A model generated the notes under the pieces. The model saw only the letters and a list, made by a program, of their open reading frames with translations. It was not told the origin of the DNA and made no database searches. A stretch of 10,620 nt of DNA. Origin: Holophaga sp. (GTDB taxonomy: Bacteria; Acidobacteriota; Holophagae; Holophagales; Holophagaceae). Shown here piece by piece: positions 1 to 5,750 of this stretch. Positions within the stretch are counted from its first letter, which is position 1. Each line of letters opens with the position of its first letter. The stretch covers positions 1 to 10,620 of the forward strand of contig JAUYES010000706.1 of NCBI GenBank assembly GCA_030691225.1. Direction: 5' to 3'. Made by a program: the position numbers and the translations under genes.

Positions 1-165
1 GTGATGACCGACGTGGCCTTGGTAGAGGGCGCTGGTGGGGGGAAGTTGGGGGTTGGTTTTGCTGATTTCGGGAACGATTGACGTTGGGCTAAGTGTGTCG
101 GCCGTCCTCTCGCCATCTGCTTCGCAGATAACGAGATCTTCCGCTCTCGGGCGGCGTTTCAGCAC
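1..165 (-). CDS. DUF1365 family protein, N-terminal part (runs off left edge)
   Basis: The minus-strand frame that reaches the left edge ends in the residues SALYQGHVGHH, which look like the typical beginning of DUF1365 proteins (SALYxGxVxHxR). DUF1365 genes commonly follow COG2907 oxidoreductase genes, exactly the order seen here, and are thought to act in lipid metabolism; the biochemical function is not known. The frame is open from about position 291, so the start is uncertain. The best guess is GTG at 165-163, because GTGCTGA there overlaps the stop of the third duplicated copy of the upstream gene's tail, and the equivalent place at the true gene end reads ATGCTGA. No good ribosome binding site precedes it, so translation would depend on coupling. 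This start gives about 45 residues before the recognisable domain, longer than usual, so a start closer to the edge is possible. Family call is fairly sure, start is not. Confidence 0.6.
   Translation of the reverse strand, partial: MLKRRPRAEDLVICEADGERTADTLSPTSIVPEISKTNPQLPPTSALYQGHVGHH
109..135. other. Hairpin in repeat unit 1 (variant stem)
   Basis: ATCTGC (115-120) pairs perfectly with GCAGAT (124-129) around the loop TTC. CTCG (109-112) pairs with CGAG (132-135) across a 2x2 internal loop. The stem is the same as in the other units except that the C-G pair at 331/339 is T-A here (118/126). No T-run follows, so it is not a classical terminator. Confidence 0.6.
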
Positions 166-214
166 TGGGCACCAAGAGCACGCGCTACTCGCATTCCGGA
201 CCACAGGCCGTCCA

Positions 215-241
215 CTCGCCATTCGCTGCGCGGATAACGAG
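215..241. other. Hairpin in repeat unit 2
   Basis: ATTCGC (221-226) pairs with GCGGAT (230-235) around the loop TGC. One G-T wobble (223/233) replaces a C-G pair, and the outer CTCG/CGAG arms (215-218, 238-241) are kept. Confidence 0.6.
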
Positions 242-321
242 ATCTTCCGCTTTGAATCCTTGGTTTCAGCATGGAGCACCAAGAGCACGCGCTACTCGCA
301 TTCCGGACCATAGGCCGTCCA

Positions 322-348
322 CTCGCCATCCGCTGCGCGGATAACGAG
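322..348. other. Hairpin in repeat unit 3
   Basis: ATCCGC (328-333) pairs perfectly with GCGGAT (337-342) around the loop TGC, flanked by CTCG (322-325) and CGAG (345-348) across a CC/AA internal loop. This unit adjoins the true 3' end of the COG2907-like gene, so the hairpin lies about 25 nt after its stop codon in the transcript. Confidence 0.6.
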
Positions 349-372
349 ATCTTCCGCTTTGAATCCTTGGTT

Positions 373-786
373 TCAGCATGGAGCACCAAGAGCACGCGCT
401 ACTCGCATTCCGGACCATAGGCCGTCCTCATGAAAACCGTAGCGCCAGTAAGCGCCGCAGAAGTGGACGTGATTCTGACCGCTAATTTCGGACCAGCGGG
501 ATTGGGCGGATAGGGCTTCCAGGGTGAAGCGGGGGTGGTCGTAGGTCAGTTTGCGATGCACTGCGGACTCTCTTACGTGACCTTCGGGGTTGAGGGTTAC
601 GAAGAAATCCTTACTGGTTGGAAGTGGTTGAAGGCGATTCATGTGATAGCTAAGCAGGAGATGATCAGGGGAATCCGGGAGCTCTTGATAATTCCACGAG
701 GACCAGGCACGGCGATGTTTGGGCAGAATTGATTGGTCTTCGTGCAGCCAAGTGGCGTTCCGATTCGTGCTAAAGGCGCCTAGCAC
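373..786 (-). CDS. C-terminal part of COG2907-type FAD/NAD-binding oxidoreductase, separated by an in-frame stop
   Basis: This 137-residue frame continues the reading frame of the preceding gene directly after its TAA stop, with no frame change. Its content is the expected second half of COG2907 proteins: a LPKHRRAWSSWNY segment (about residues 21-33) and FCGAYWRYGFHEDG (109-122) near the C-terminus. The two parts together give about 410 residues, close to the usual 420-440 of the family. It could be translated on its own: the GTG at 786-784 immediately follows the stop and has GGAG six bases upstream. The last 16 codons, ending in ALGAPC and TGA (375-373), lie in the tandem repeat. Either it is the second piece of a split enzyme, or the gene is a recent pseudogene or contains a sequencing error. 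Homology is certain enough; the state of the gene is open. Confidence 0.8.
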   Translation of the reverse strand: MLGAFSTNRNATWLHEDQSILPKHRRAWSSWNYQELPDSPDHLLLSYHMNRLQPLPTSKDFFVTLNPEGHVRESAVHRKLTYDHPRFTLEALSAQSRWSEISGQNHVHFCGAYWRYGFHEDGLWSGMRVARALGAPC

Positions 787-796
787 TTAGCGCTCC
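784..796 (-). promoter_or_regulatory. Ribosome binding site and stop-start junction TAAGTG
   Basis: On the minus strand the sequence reads GGAGCGCTAAGTG. The TAA ends the first half of the COG2907-like gene, the adjacent GTG can start the second half, and GGAG (796-793) is six bases before the GTG. This is what efficient termination-reinitiation would need, though a chance GGAG inside a coding sequence cannot be excluded. Confidence 0.45.
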
Positions 797-1608
797 AAGG
801 GCGTGGCGTCCCTCAGCACTTCAAGCACCTGAGGGCCCCTGCACGCAAAAATGATTTGGTCGAAAAATTGGGATTCTTCGCCCTGCACTTGGACACGTGC
901 ACCCCGGCTCTCGCGATGAACTCGAACCTCAACACCTGTGCGGATGCGTTCGTGAAAACCACGGGAAATGGGCTCGAGGTACCCTGACGTTCCGCCTGGA
1001 ATGGTGCGCCAGGGGCGTTGGGTAGTGACGCCTAACATGCCGTGGTTCTGAAAAAACCGAAGCAGGGTCAGGGCTGGAAAGTGTTCCATTTCGACCAAGG
1101 TCATGCTCCACACCGCCCCGGCCATGGGCAAGAGGTAGGCGTGGCGGAAGTCTATGGAAAAGTGATGCTGATCGAGGAAATCGGCGATGGTCATTTCTGG
1201 AACTGGGTTTTCCAAAAACGTCAGGCCTAGGGCATTAAATCTCAGAACTTCTTTCCAGAACAGCCAATACCGAGGGCGCAAAAAATTGCCACGATCCGCA
1301 AAGATGCCGTTGAGCCCCCGGCTGCACCATAGGAATTCGGATCCCTGATAGGCGAAGGACATGTCGCTGGGGCAGGTCGGTACGTTTAGTCGATCGAGAA
1401 GAGCCACGAGATTGGGATAGTTCTCGCGGTTATGAACTATGAAGCCCGTGTCGATGGGCGTTCGACCTTCCGGGGTATCCACGGTCACGGTGTGGGTGTG
1501 GCCGCCAATGCGGTTGTCCTTCTCGAACACCCACACTTCATGCTCGGGGCTCAAAAAATACGCAGCACCAAGGCCGGAAATGCCAGAACCGATGATGGCA
1601 ATTTTCAT
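787..1608 (-). CDS. N-terminal part of COG2907-type FAD/NAD-binding amine-oxidase-like protein
   Basis: This is a predicted flavoprotein of the COG2907 family, relatives of amine oxidases and desaturases. Its exact reaction is unknown, but such genes sit with DUF1365 and fatty-acid-modifying genes. The N-terminus has the Rossmann dinucleotide motif GSGISG (residues 7-12), an acidic residue near 29 at the end of the second strand, and GGHT at 35-38, a typical FAD contact. The start ATG (1608-1606) overlaps the desaturase stop as ATGA, implying translational coupling. The protein stops after 273 residues at ...DATPLER with TAA (789-787), whereas family members read straight on into VLGAF; the missing half follows in the same frame. 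One base change (for example CAA, GAA or AAA to TAA) would explain the stop. The N-terminal half alone lacks the C-terminal FAD-binding region and is unlikely to be active without the second piece. Confidence 0.85.
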   Translation of the reverse strand: MKIAIIGSGISGLGAAYFLSPEHEVWVFEKDNRIGGHTHTVTVDTPEGRTPIDTGFIVHNRENYPNLVALLDRLNVPTCPSDMSFAYQGSEFLWCSRGLNGIFADRGNFLRPRYWLFWKEVLRFNALGLTFLENPVPEMTIADFLDQHHFSIDFRHAYLLPMAGAVWSMTLVEMEHFPALTLLRFFQNHGMLGVTTQRPWRTIPGGTSGYLEPISRGFHERIRTGVEVRVHRESRGARVQVQGEESQFFDQIIFACRGPQVLEVLRDATPLER

Positions 1609-2438
1609 CGAACGACCTCACTACGAAGTTCCTTGGGCCAGGGCCGTATGTCTCGAACGATGTGGAGCGTTCGTAGCCCTAACAAAATCAGCCAGGTGAT
1701 ATCCAGTTCCCACCATCGGTAGCCTTGGCGGCAAGCTGAAGCGCAGTAGTGATGGTTGTTGTGCCATCCCTCGCCAAGGGTAATCAACGCAAGAAAGGGA
1801 TTGTTCCGACTCTGATCCCGGGTCTCGAAGCGTCGACTTCCCCAAAGGTGAGCCACAGAGTTGATGCTGAAGGTCGCATGAAAGAGCAACACCGTGCTCA
1901 GGGCCAAACCCCAAGCCAGGGCGGCTAGACCGCCGATTCCAGTGAACAATCCGAATGCAAAAATGGCGATTCCAAAAATCCAAGGGCAGATCCAGTGGTA
2001 GCGATCCAGGAAAACCAGTTCCGGGAATTTCTCGAAATCAGAAATGGTCTTGGGGTCGTAGGAGTCGTAAACATCGGAAAGAACCCAGCCCATATGCGAC
2101 CACCCAAAACTCTGAACGACGGGGCTATGAATATCCGCGGAAGTATCGGAATGGCGATGATGATGCCGGTGATTCGCAGCCCACCAAAGTACGCCTTTTT
2201 GAGCCGAGGTCTGGGCCAGAAAGGCCAGGAGGAATTGAGAAATTCGTCCCATTCGAAAGGATCGATGACTGAAATAGCGATGGTACCCGGCCGTTATTGC
2301 AAACATGCGAATCACATAGGTCACCAAAAGTAAAACAACCAGGGACCAGGAAAAGGGCACCCAAAAAACACCCAAGGCTGCGATATGCAAAAGCAGGAAG
2401 GACACGGAACTAACCGTTGGCTTGAACGAGAATTCCAT
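1605..2438 (-). CDS. Membrane fatty-acid desaturase (acyl-CoA/acyl-lipid delta-9 type, COG1398)
   Basis: This is an integral membrane diiron desaturase that introduces a double bond into a fatty acyl chain. All three histidine clusters are present: HRYFSH (53-58), HRHHH (90-94) and HNNHH (226-230), with NSVAH (193-197) as in the delta-9 family. Hydrophobic stretches at about 12-50, 66-78, 150-190 and 246-256 fit the usual hairpin membrane layout. The length of 277 residues is normal for the bacterial proteins. I chose ATG 2438 because the frame upstream overlaps the anti-sigma gene and shows no desaturase sequence; AAGG about 7 bases before it is a weak ribosome site. It follows the anti-sigma gene by 83 bp and overlaps the COG2907 gene by ATGA, so it is likely in the sigma factor operon. 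Substrate and position of the new double bond cannot be read from sequence. Confidence 0.92.
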   Translation of the reverse strand: MEFSFKPTVSSVSFLLLHIAALGVFWVPFSWSLVVLLLVTYVIRMFAITAGYHRYFSHRSFRMGRISQFLLAFLAQTSAQKGVLWWAANHRHHHRHSDTSADIHSPVVQSFGWSHMGWVLSDVYDSYDPKTISDFEKFPELVFLDRYHWICPWIFGIAIFAFGLFTGIGGLAALAWGLALSTVLLFHATFSINSVAHLWGSRRFETRDQSRNNPFLALITLGEGWHNNHHYCASACRQGYRWWELDITWLILLGLRTLHIVRDIRPWPKELRSEVVR

Positions 2439-2521
2439 CGAGAACCTTGGGAGGAGTGACACTGAGTATGCTCTTACGAAAACGCAACCGTCGAGGGCCT
2501 TTTGAATTCGATCGGACCCTT

Positions 2522-3154
2522 TCAGGGTTGAAAGAAACGGCGCCATCCCGTGAATCGAACGCCGCCATCGACACTGGAGAGCAGCCAGCAATCCTCATCG
2601 GCCAGGGCAACGGGTCGGTGGATCTTTTCGGCGGTGGATTCTTCGTAATCACCGGTCTCGAGAGTGCCAAATTCATCCTGCAAACCTCCGCAGAGAATCA
2701 TGGATTGCTCGGTGCCCAGATGACCATGCTCGGGGAATCGGCAATCCTTGCGCAGGTGGAGCAGCAATAATTCTGAATCTGACTGCGGCGCAGGAAGACG
2801 TAAAAAACGAAACCCTCGACTAGCGGCACCTTGCCAGTTTAGAGAAGTGAGGTTTGGCAGCAGGTTCCAGACCGAGGACGGAAGGGGCAGAATCTCGTTT
2901 CCGCAACGGGGGGCGGTAGGGGAGGGAAGGGCGCGTACCCGAGTCAAAAGGGATGCAAAAAGACCCGAAGGCACCTGCTGAGAGGGGGCTCCTTGAAGGG
3001 GGTCTTCGAGGGTGGCGGCGACTTCGGGAACCCAGATACGACAGCCTTCACAAAACGCCAGATGTGCCTCTAGCACAAGGCGAAAGGAAGGATCCAGACG
3101 ACCCAACGCGTAATCAACGAGGCGTTCAGTGGAAGGATGATGGGACGGCATCAT
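2522..3154 (-). CDS. chrR: ChrR-type zinc anti-sigma factor with C-terminal cupin domain
   Basis: This cytoplasmic anti-sigma factor holds its cognate ECF sigma factor inactive until stress such as singlet oxygen. The N-terminal zinc anti-sigma domain has His6, His31, Cys35 and Cys38 (HLAFCEGC), the same spacing and numbering as the Rhodobacter ChrR zinc site as I remember it. The C-terminal ChrR cupin has His143, His145, Glu149 (PEHGHLGTE) and His179, matching the second zinc site with a two-residue offset. The length is 210 residues, close to Rhodobacter ChrR. ATG 3154 is chosen because it overlaps the sigma factor stop as ATGA, has GGGAG (3166-3162) seven bases upstream, and gives the canonical His6; a second ATG follows directly. 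The longer frame upstream is sigma gene sequence. All metal ligands are intact, so the protein should work. Confidence 0.93.
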   Translation of the reverse strand: MMPSHHPSTERLVDYALGRLDPSFRLVLEAHLAFCEGCRIWVPEVAATLEDPLQGAPSQQVPSGLFASLLTRVRALPSPTAPRCGNEILPLPSSVWNLLPNLTSLNWQGAASRGFRFLRLPAPQSDSELLLLHLRKDCRFPEHGHLGTEQSMILCGGLQDEFGTLETGDYEESTAEKIHRPVALADEDCWLLSSVDGGVRFTGWRRFFQP

Positions 3155-3744
3155 GAGGGAACTCCCGCCTTGGGAAACGCGAGAAGGGTTCGAAGCGTGC
3201 CCAATCCGCTGCGCACTCGCGACTTCAATGTGCCGAGGGGAACGCCCAGCTGGCGAGCGGTTTCTTCGTAGGTAAGACCACCCATATAGGCAAGGCGAAT
3301 GGGTGCTTGTTGTTCCACCGGGAGCATGGAAAGAGCCTTTTGAAGACTGAGGGTATCTTCCGCATTCGTTTGAGGTTGAAGGTCCTGAACCGGCCAACGC
3401 TCCAGGTCGGGGTCAATGTCTTCCTTCGTGCTTCGGTGAGCGCGGAGAATATCGAAGACTTTATGCCGAGTGATGGTGAAAATCCAAGCCTCGGCCGATC
3501 CAGCGCCGGTGCTGAAAAGCGCGGCCTTCTGCCAGAGGGTCAAAAAAACCTCCTGGACAGCATCTTCCGCAGGGAAAGACTGGCCACCCAAGGTCCGGAC
3601 ATAGGCCAAAACGCGACCACCGAATTTTTCAAAAAGGCTCTCCAGAGCCTCTTCTTCATGGCGCGCGATCGCTTGGAGCAGGTCACTATCGGTACGGTCA
3701 TCCAGACGTTTCGCCGGTTGCGTGGTCTTGGAAGAATCCGCCAT
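3151..3744 (-). CDS. rpoE: ECF sigma-70 family factor, partner of ChrR (ECF11/RpoE type)
   Basis: This is an extracytoplasmic-function sigma factor that directs RNA polymerase to stress promoters and is held by the ChrR protein encoded next. Region 2 is seen at about residues 23-100, with DAVQEVFLTLWQ (around 61-72) and AEAWIFTITRHKVFDILR (around 83-100). Region 4 follows near 137-190, with LPVEQQAPIRLAYMGGLTYEE and the helix-turn-helix LGVPLGTLKSRVRSGL. There is no extra domain and the 197-residue length is typical. I chose ATG 3744; a TTG two codons earlier is possible, and neither has a strong ribosome site. Such sigma factors usually activate their own operon, but I could not find a convincing TGATC-type -35 with a matching -10 in the 247 bp upstream (3745-3991). 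The symbol is by analogy with the Rhodobacter RpoE-ChrR pair. Confidence 0.92.
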   Translation of the reverse strand: MADSSKTTQPAKRLDDRTDSDLLQAIARHEEEALESLFEKFGGRVLAYVRTLGGQSFPAEDAVQEVFLTLWQKAALFSTGAGSAEAWIFTITRHKVFDILRAHRSTKEDIDPDLERWPVQDLQPQTNAEDTLSLQKALSMLPVEQQAPIRLAYMGGLTYEETARQLGVPLGTLKSRVRSGLGTLRTLLAFPKAGVPS

Positions 3745-3991
3745 GAACAATGGACCCTGGGAGCTGAATGCTTACCAGAGCTTAGCATCCATGAAGGGCG
3801 GTGATAGTCCTTGCACGGAGAGGCAACCCTAGGCTGCACCCGCAGGGCTTTTCGATTGTTTTTGTAAAATAAAGCCAACCGCATAGCTCCCTCGCGATTC
3901 CTCGAATCGAGTTCAAAGAGCTAAACGGGCCAAATCTGCAAATGGATGACTTGCCGAAAAATATTTCCTGAAAGTCCGACTGTGGGGTTTT

Positions 3992-4954
3992 CTAGTAGAG
4001 CCTCGCGAGCAACACGGCCAGTTCGCCTTGCCGGGGTTTTTCGGTAGAGAGCAGAATTTTTTCCTGCTGGAGGATCGCGATGAGCTTGGTTGGAACCACG
4101 CTCTGATCGCCGACAATGGCCACGTGGCCTACTTTGACATCGATGACCTTCGCCCGGGGTTCCCCGTCCACCTGGACTTGGCGTTGTTCTTGTAGGGAAA
4201 AAATGTAATCCGACTTTTGGCAAGTGCCATCGGCGCGGGTTTCCAAACAGGTATTGCGCTCATCCGAGTTGATCTTGAGGTGACGGTTAACCTGGGGAAT
4301 CAATCGCCCGGGTCGAGTAATGAAATCACCGTTGTAGGTGATGTCTCTCCATTTGGCTCCAGAGACCACGCGACAAATGGGCGCAACGAGCCCGAAACTG
4401 ATGAGTCGGGCGACGGGAGAACCACAATGGTTAGCTGCGAAAATCCCGGAAAAAGGCGCAGAAATTGTGACTAGGCGAATCTGAAGGTGTGGATCGGTGA
4501 CAGCATCGGGTCGCTCCATTACCAACGCCTTGCGGGCTAGCAACCCACCTTGGCTATGCCCAATGACGGTGATTTGTTTGTTTTGCATCTTCTCGCTCAG
4601 GGCCTGAATTGCGCGCGCCAATTGCCCCGAACTGGCCATCATCTCGTCTCGATCGTTGTAGCTGAAGCCGATGGCCTGCTGACCATGGAAGGCGAAAACC
4701 TCGGCTAACGCCTGAAACCGTCCCGCAGATCCATTGCATCCATGAACAAGGATTGTCACGGGCTGATTGGAATCAAGATGAAGGGTTCGATTGGGCTCGT
4801 CCGTGCAGGGGCCAAGGCCTGGGATTTCCAAAGCCAAATCGGCTTTGGGCAGGTATTCGGAATATCGAAATGTTTTGGGAGTGGTGGCCCAGCGCTGGTT
4901 GCTGCAATTCACGGCTGCCAAAAGCAGGAATCCCCCAGCGATCCAGCGGCGCAT
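3992..4954 (-). CDS. Alpha/beta-hydrolase lipoprotein with GHSQGG motif
   Basis: This is a predicted lipid-anchored alpha/beta hydrolase of the lipase/esterase class; substrate unknown. A short positively charged start, hydrophobic stretch and AVNC lipobox give a lipidated Cys17. VHGCNG (70-75) is the oxyanion-hole region, Ser134 in GHSQGG is the nucleophile, and His277 in VGHVAI is the likely catalytic His; the acidic residue is not clear. The overall form resembles PGAP1/triacylglycerol-lipase-like proteins. ATG 4954 is chosen over an earlier in-frame start at 4981 because GGAGG (4964-4960) lies five bases upstream and the signal peptide then begins MRRW. The gene starts 16 bp after the stop of the preceding hydrolase gene, so they are probably cotranscribed. 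Several cysteines (C50, C73, C178, C194, C236, C245) suggest disulfides in an exported protein. Confidence 0.85.
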   Translation of the reverse strand: MRRWIAGGFLLLAAVNCSNQRWATTPKTFRYSEYLPKADLALEIPGLGPCTDEPNRTLHLDSNQPVTILVHGCNGSAGRFQALAEVFAFHGQQAIGFSYNDRDEMMASSGQLARAIQALSEKMQNKQITVIGHSQGGLLARKALVMERPDAVTDPHLQIRLVTISAPFSGIFAANHCGSPVARLISFGLVAPICRVVSGAKWRDITYNGDFITRPGRLIPQVNRHLKINSDERNTCLETRADGTCQKSDYIFSLQEQRQVQVDGEPRAKVIDVKVGHVAIVGDQSVVPTKLIAILQQEKILLSTEKPRQGELAVLLARLY

Positions 4955-4959
4955 GGCAC

Positions 4960-4964
4960 CCTCC
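4960..4964 (-). promoter_or_regulatory. Ribosome binding site deciding the hydrolase start
   Basis: GGAGG on the minus strand stands five bases before ATG 4954 and inside the short gap after the upstream TAG (4973-4971). It fixes the start of the second hydrolase lipoprotein. Confidence 0.75.
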
Positions 4965-4970
4965 AACGGC

Positions 4971-5750
4971 CTATTGCTCACGTTTTGGCTTCACGCGCTG
5001 CTGACTCTCCCGTGCAAGCGTGTCCAGGTGGCGCAGGAAAATCTTCTTGAAGGTGGAAACCGTGTGATTGCCAGGGACGGTGAATACACGTTCTGGGGGA
5101 AGGGTCGTGGCAAGAAGGGGTGGGCCACCAGCGGCAAGAATGTCGTTCTCGCCATGCCCCAGCCAGATGGGAGGCACTGTGGCGGGATCGTGGGTTTTGA
5201 TCCAAGTCCAAAGCAGTCGCTGCCAGTCCTTGGGGTCATCGGAGGTTTGTTGCCAGGCCGCAACCCCACCCGCGCGGCGGATTTCGCGCTGAATGGCTCG
5301 CCAACCGAGAAAGGGGCTGGTCAGCAGAATGCCATCGATATCGTTGGGATGGCTGCGCACATAAAGGAGCGAACCCAGTCCACCCATGGAAAAACCTGCC
5401 AGCCAGATCTGCTCATAACCTTGCTGACGGGCTGGATCGATGATGTCTTCCTTGAATCGTTTTTCGAAGGTCCTCGACTTGTAATACCCGTAATGAACGT
5501 CCGGAGCGATGACATCGAATGGAAGGTTCCGGTTGCGGATCTCTTGGATGATGCCCTTCTTCTCGAAAACGGCATTGTCGGCGCCCAGGCCCCTGACCAA
5601 CACCAACAGATTCCGTTGCCGCTTCGCGGTCTCGGTTGGGTAGCGAAGGGTTGGGATGGGCACCTTGGGTGGGGCGCAGCCAACCAACAGTTGGAGCATC
5701 AACAGGAAGGTGACTAGAAGCAGCCCACTATTGGCCAGGGGTTTGGTCAT
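4971..5750 (-). CDS. Alpha/beta-hydrolase lipoprotein with GFSMGG motif
   Basis: This is a predicted membrane-anchored alpha/beta hydrolase, probably an esterase or thioesterase-like enzyme of the envelope; substrate unknown. The signal peptide ends in the lipobox LVGC (Cys25, counting from ATG 5750). The catalytic triad can be read: Ser121 in GFSMGG, Asp203 in GEND, and His229 in PGNH. An LVRGLGADN segment (51-59) forms the oxyanion-hole strand-turn. At 259 residues it is a compact single-domain hydrolase. ATG 5750 shares a base with the TGA of the preceding lipoprotein gene (TGATG), and a GTG one codon earlier is an alternative; no clear ribosome site exists, so translation is probably coupled. 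It is not closely similar to the next hydrolase: nucleophile elbow and length differ, so this pair is not an obvious recent duplication. Confidence 0.85.
   Translation of the reverse strand: MTKPLANSGLLLVTFLLMLQLLVGCAPPKVPIPTLRYPTETAKRQRNLLVLVRGLGADNAVFEKKGIIQEIRNRNLPFDVIAPDVHYGYYKSRTFEKRFKEDIIDPARQQGYEQIWLAGFSMGGLGSLLYVRSHPNDIDGILLTSPFLGWRAIQREIRRAGGVAAWQQTSDDPKDWQRLLWTWIKTHDPATVPPIWLGHGENDILAAGGPPLLATTLPPERVFTVPGNHTVSTFKKIFLRHLDTLARESQQRVKPKREQ

Larger units (their letters stand above)
100..419. repeat. Tandem repeat, three units of about 107 bp
   Basis: Three head-to-tail units each begin GGCCGTCC: 100-205 (106 bp), 206-312 (107 bp) and 313-419 (107 bp). By eye units 2 and 3 differ at one base (223 T versus 330 C). 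Unit 1 is more diverged, mainly in its centre (about 146-170), but shares the same last 33 bases or so. On the minus strand the unit contains the last 16 codons and stop of the COG2907-like gene plus about 60 bp of downstream DNA. The gene tail is therefore present three times between that gene and the DUF1365 gene. Since 107 is not a multiple of three, each unit puts these codons in a different frame. There are no unique spacers. Confidence 0.95.

Noticed and set aside
159..395. 78-residue minus-strand reading frame
   Set aside because: It consists entirely of repeat units read out of frame and ends in a duplicated gene tail; no independent protein signal.
100..419. Repeats resembling a CRISPR array
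   Set aside because: The units are contiguous 107-bp tandem copies without unique spacers and they contain coding sequence of the adjacent gene.
2439..2591. N-terminal extension of the desaturase by 51 residues
   Set aside because: It overlaps the anti-sigma gene end and has no desaturase-like sequence; the normal family start is at 2438.
3155..3397. 81-residue N-terminal extension of the ChrR protein
   Set aside because: It is the sigma factor gene read in another frame; the ATGA start gives the canonical zinc-ligand spacing.
3896..3916. Small palindrome CGATTC/GAATCG downstream of the second hydrolase gene
   Set aside because: A six-bp stem with no T-run; not enough to call a terminator or operator.
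3745..3991. Autoregulatory ECF promoter upstream of the sigma factor
   Set aside because: No convincing TGATC-type -35 with a matching -10, nor a clear sigma-70 promoter, could be found by eye, so none is called.
4791..5717. 308-residue plus-strand open frame
   Set aside because: It is antisense to two clear lipoprotein hydrolase genes, has no recognisable motif and no ribosome site of note.
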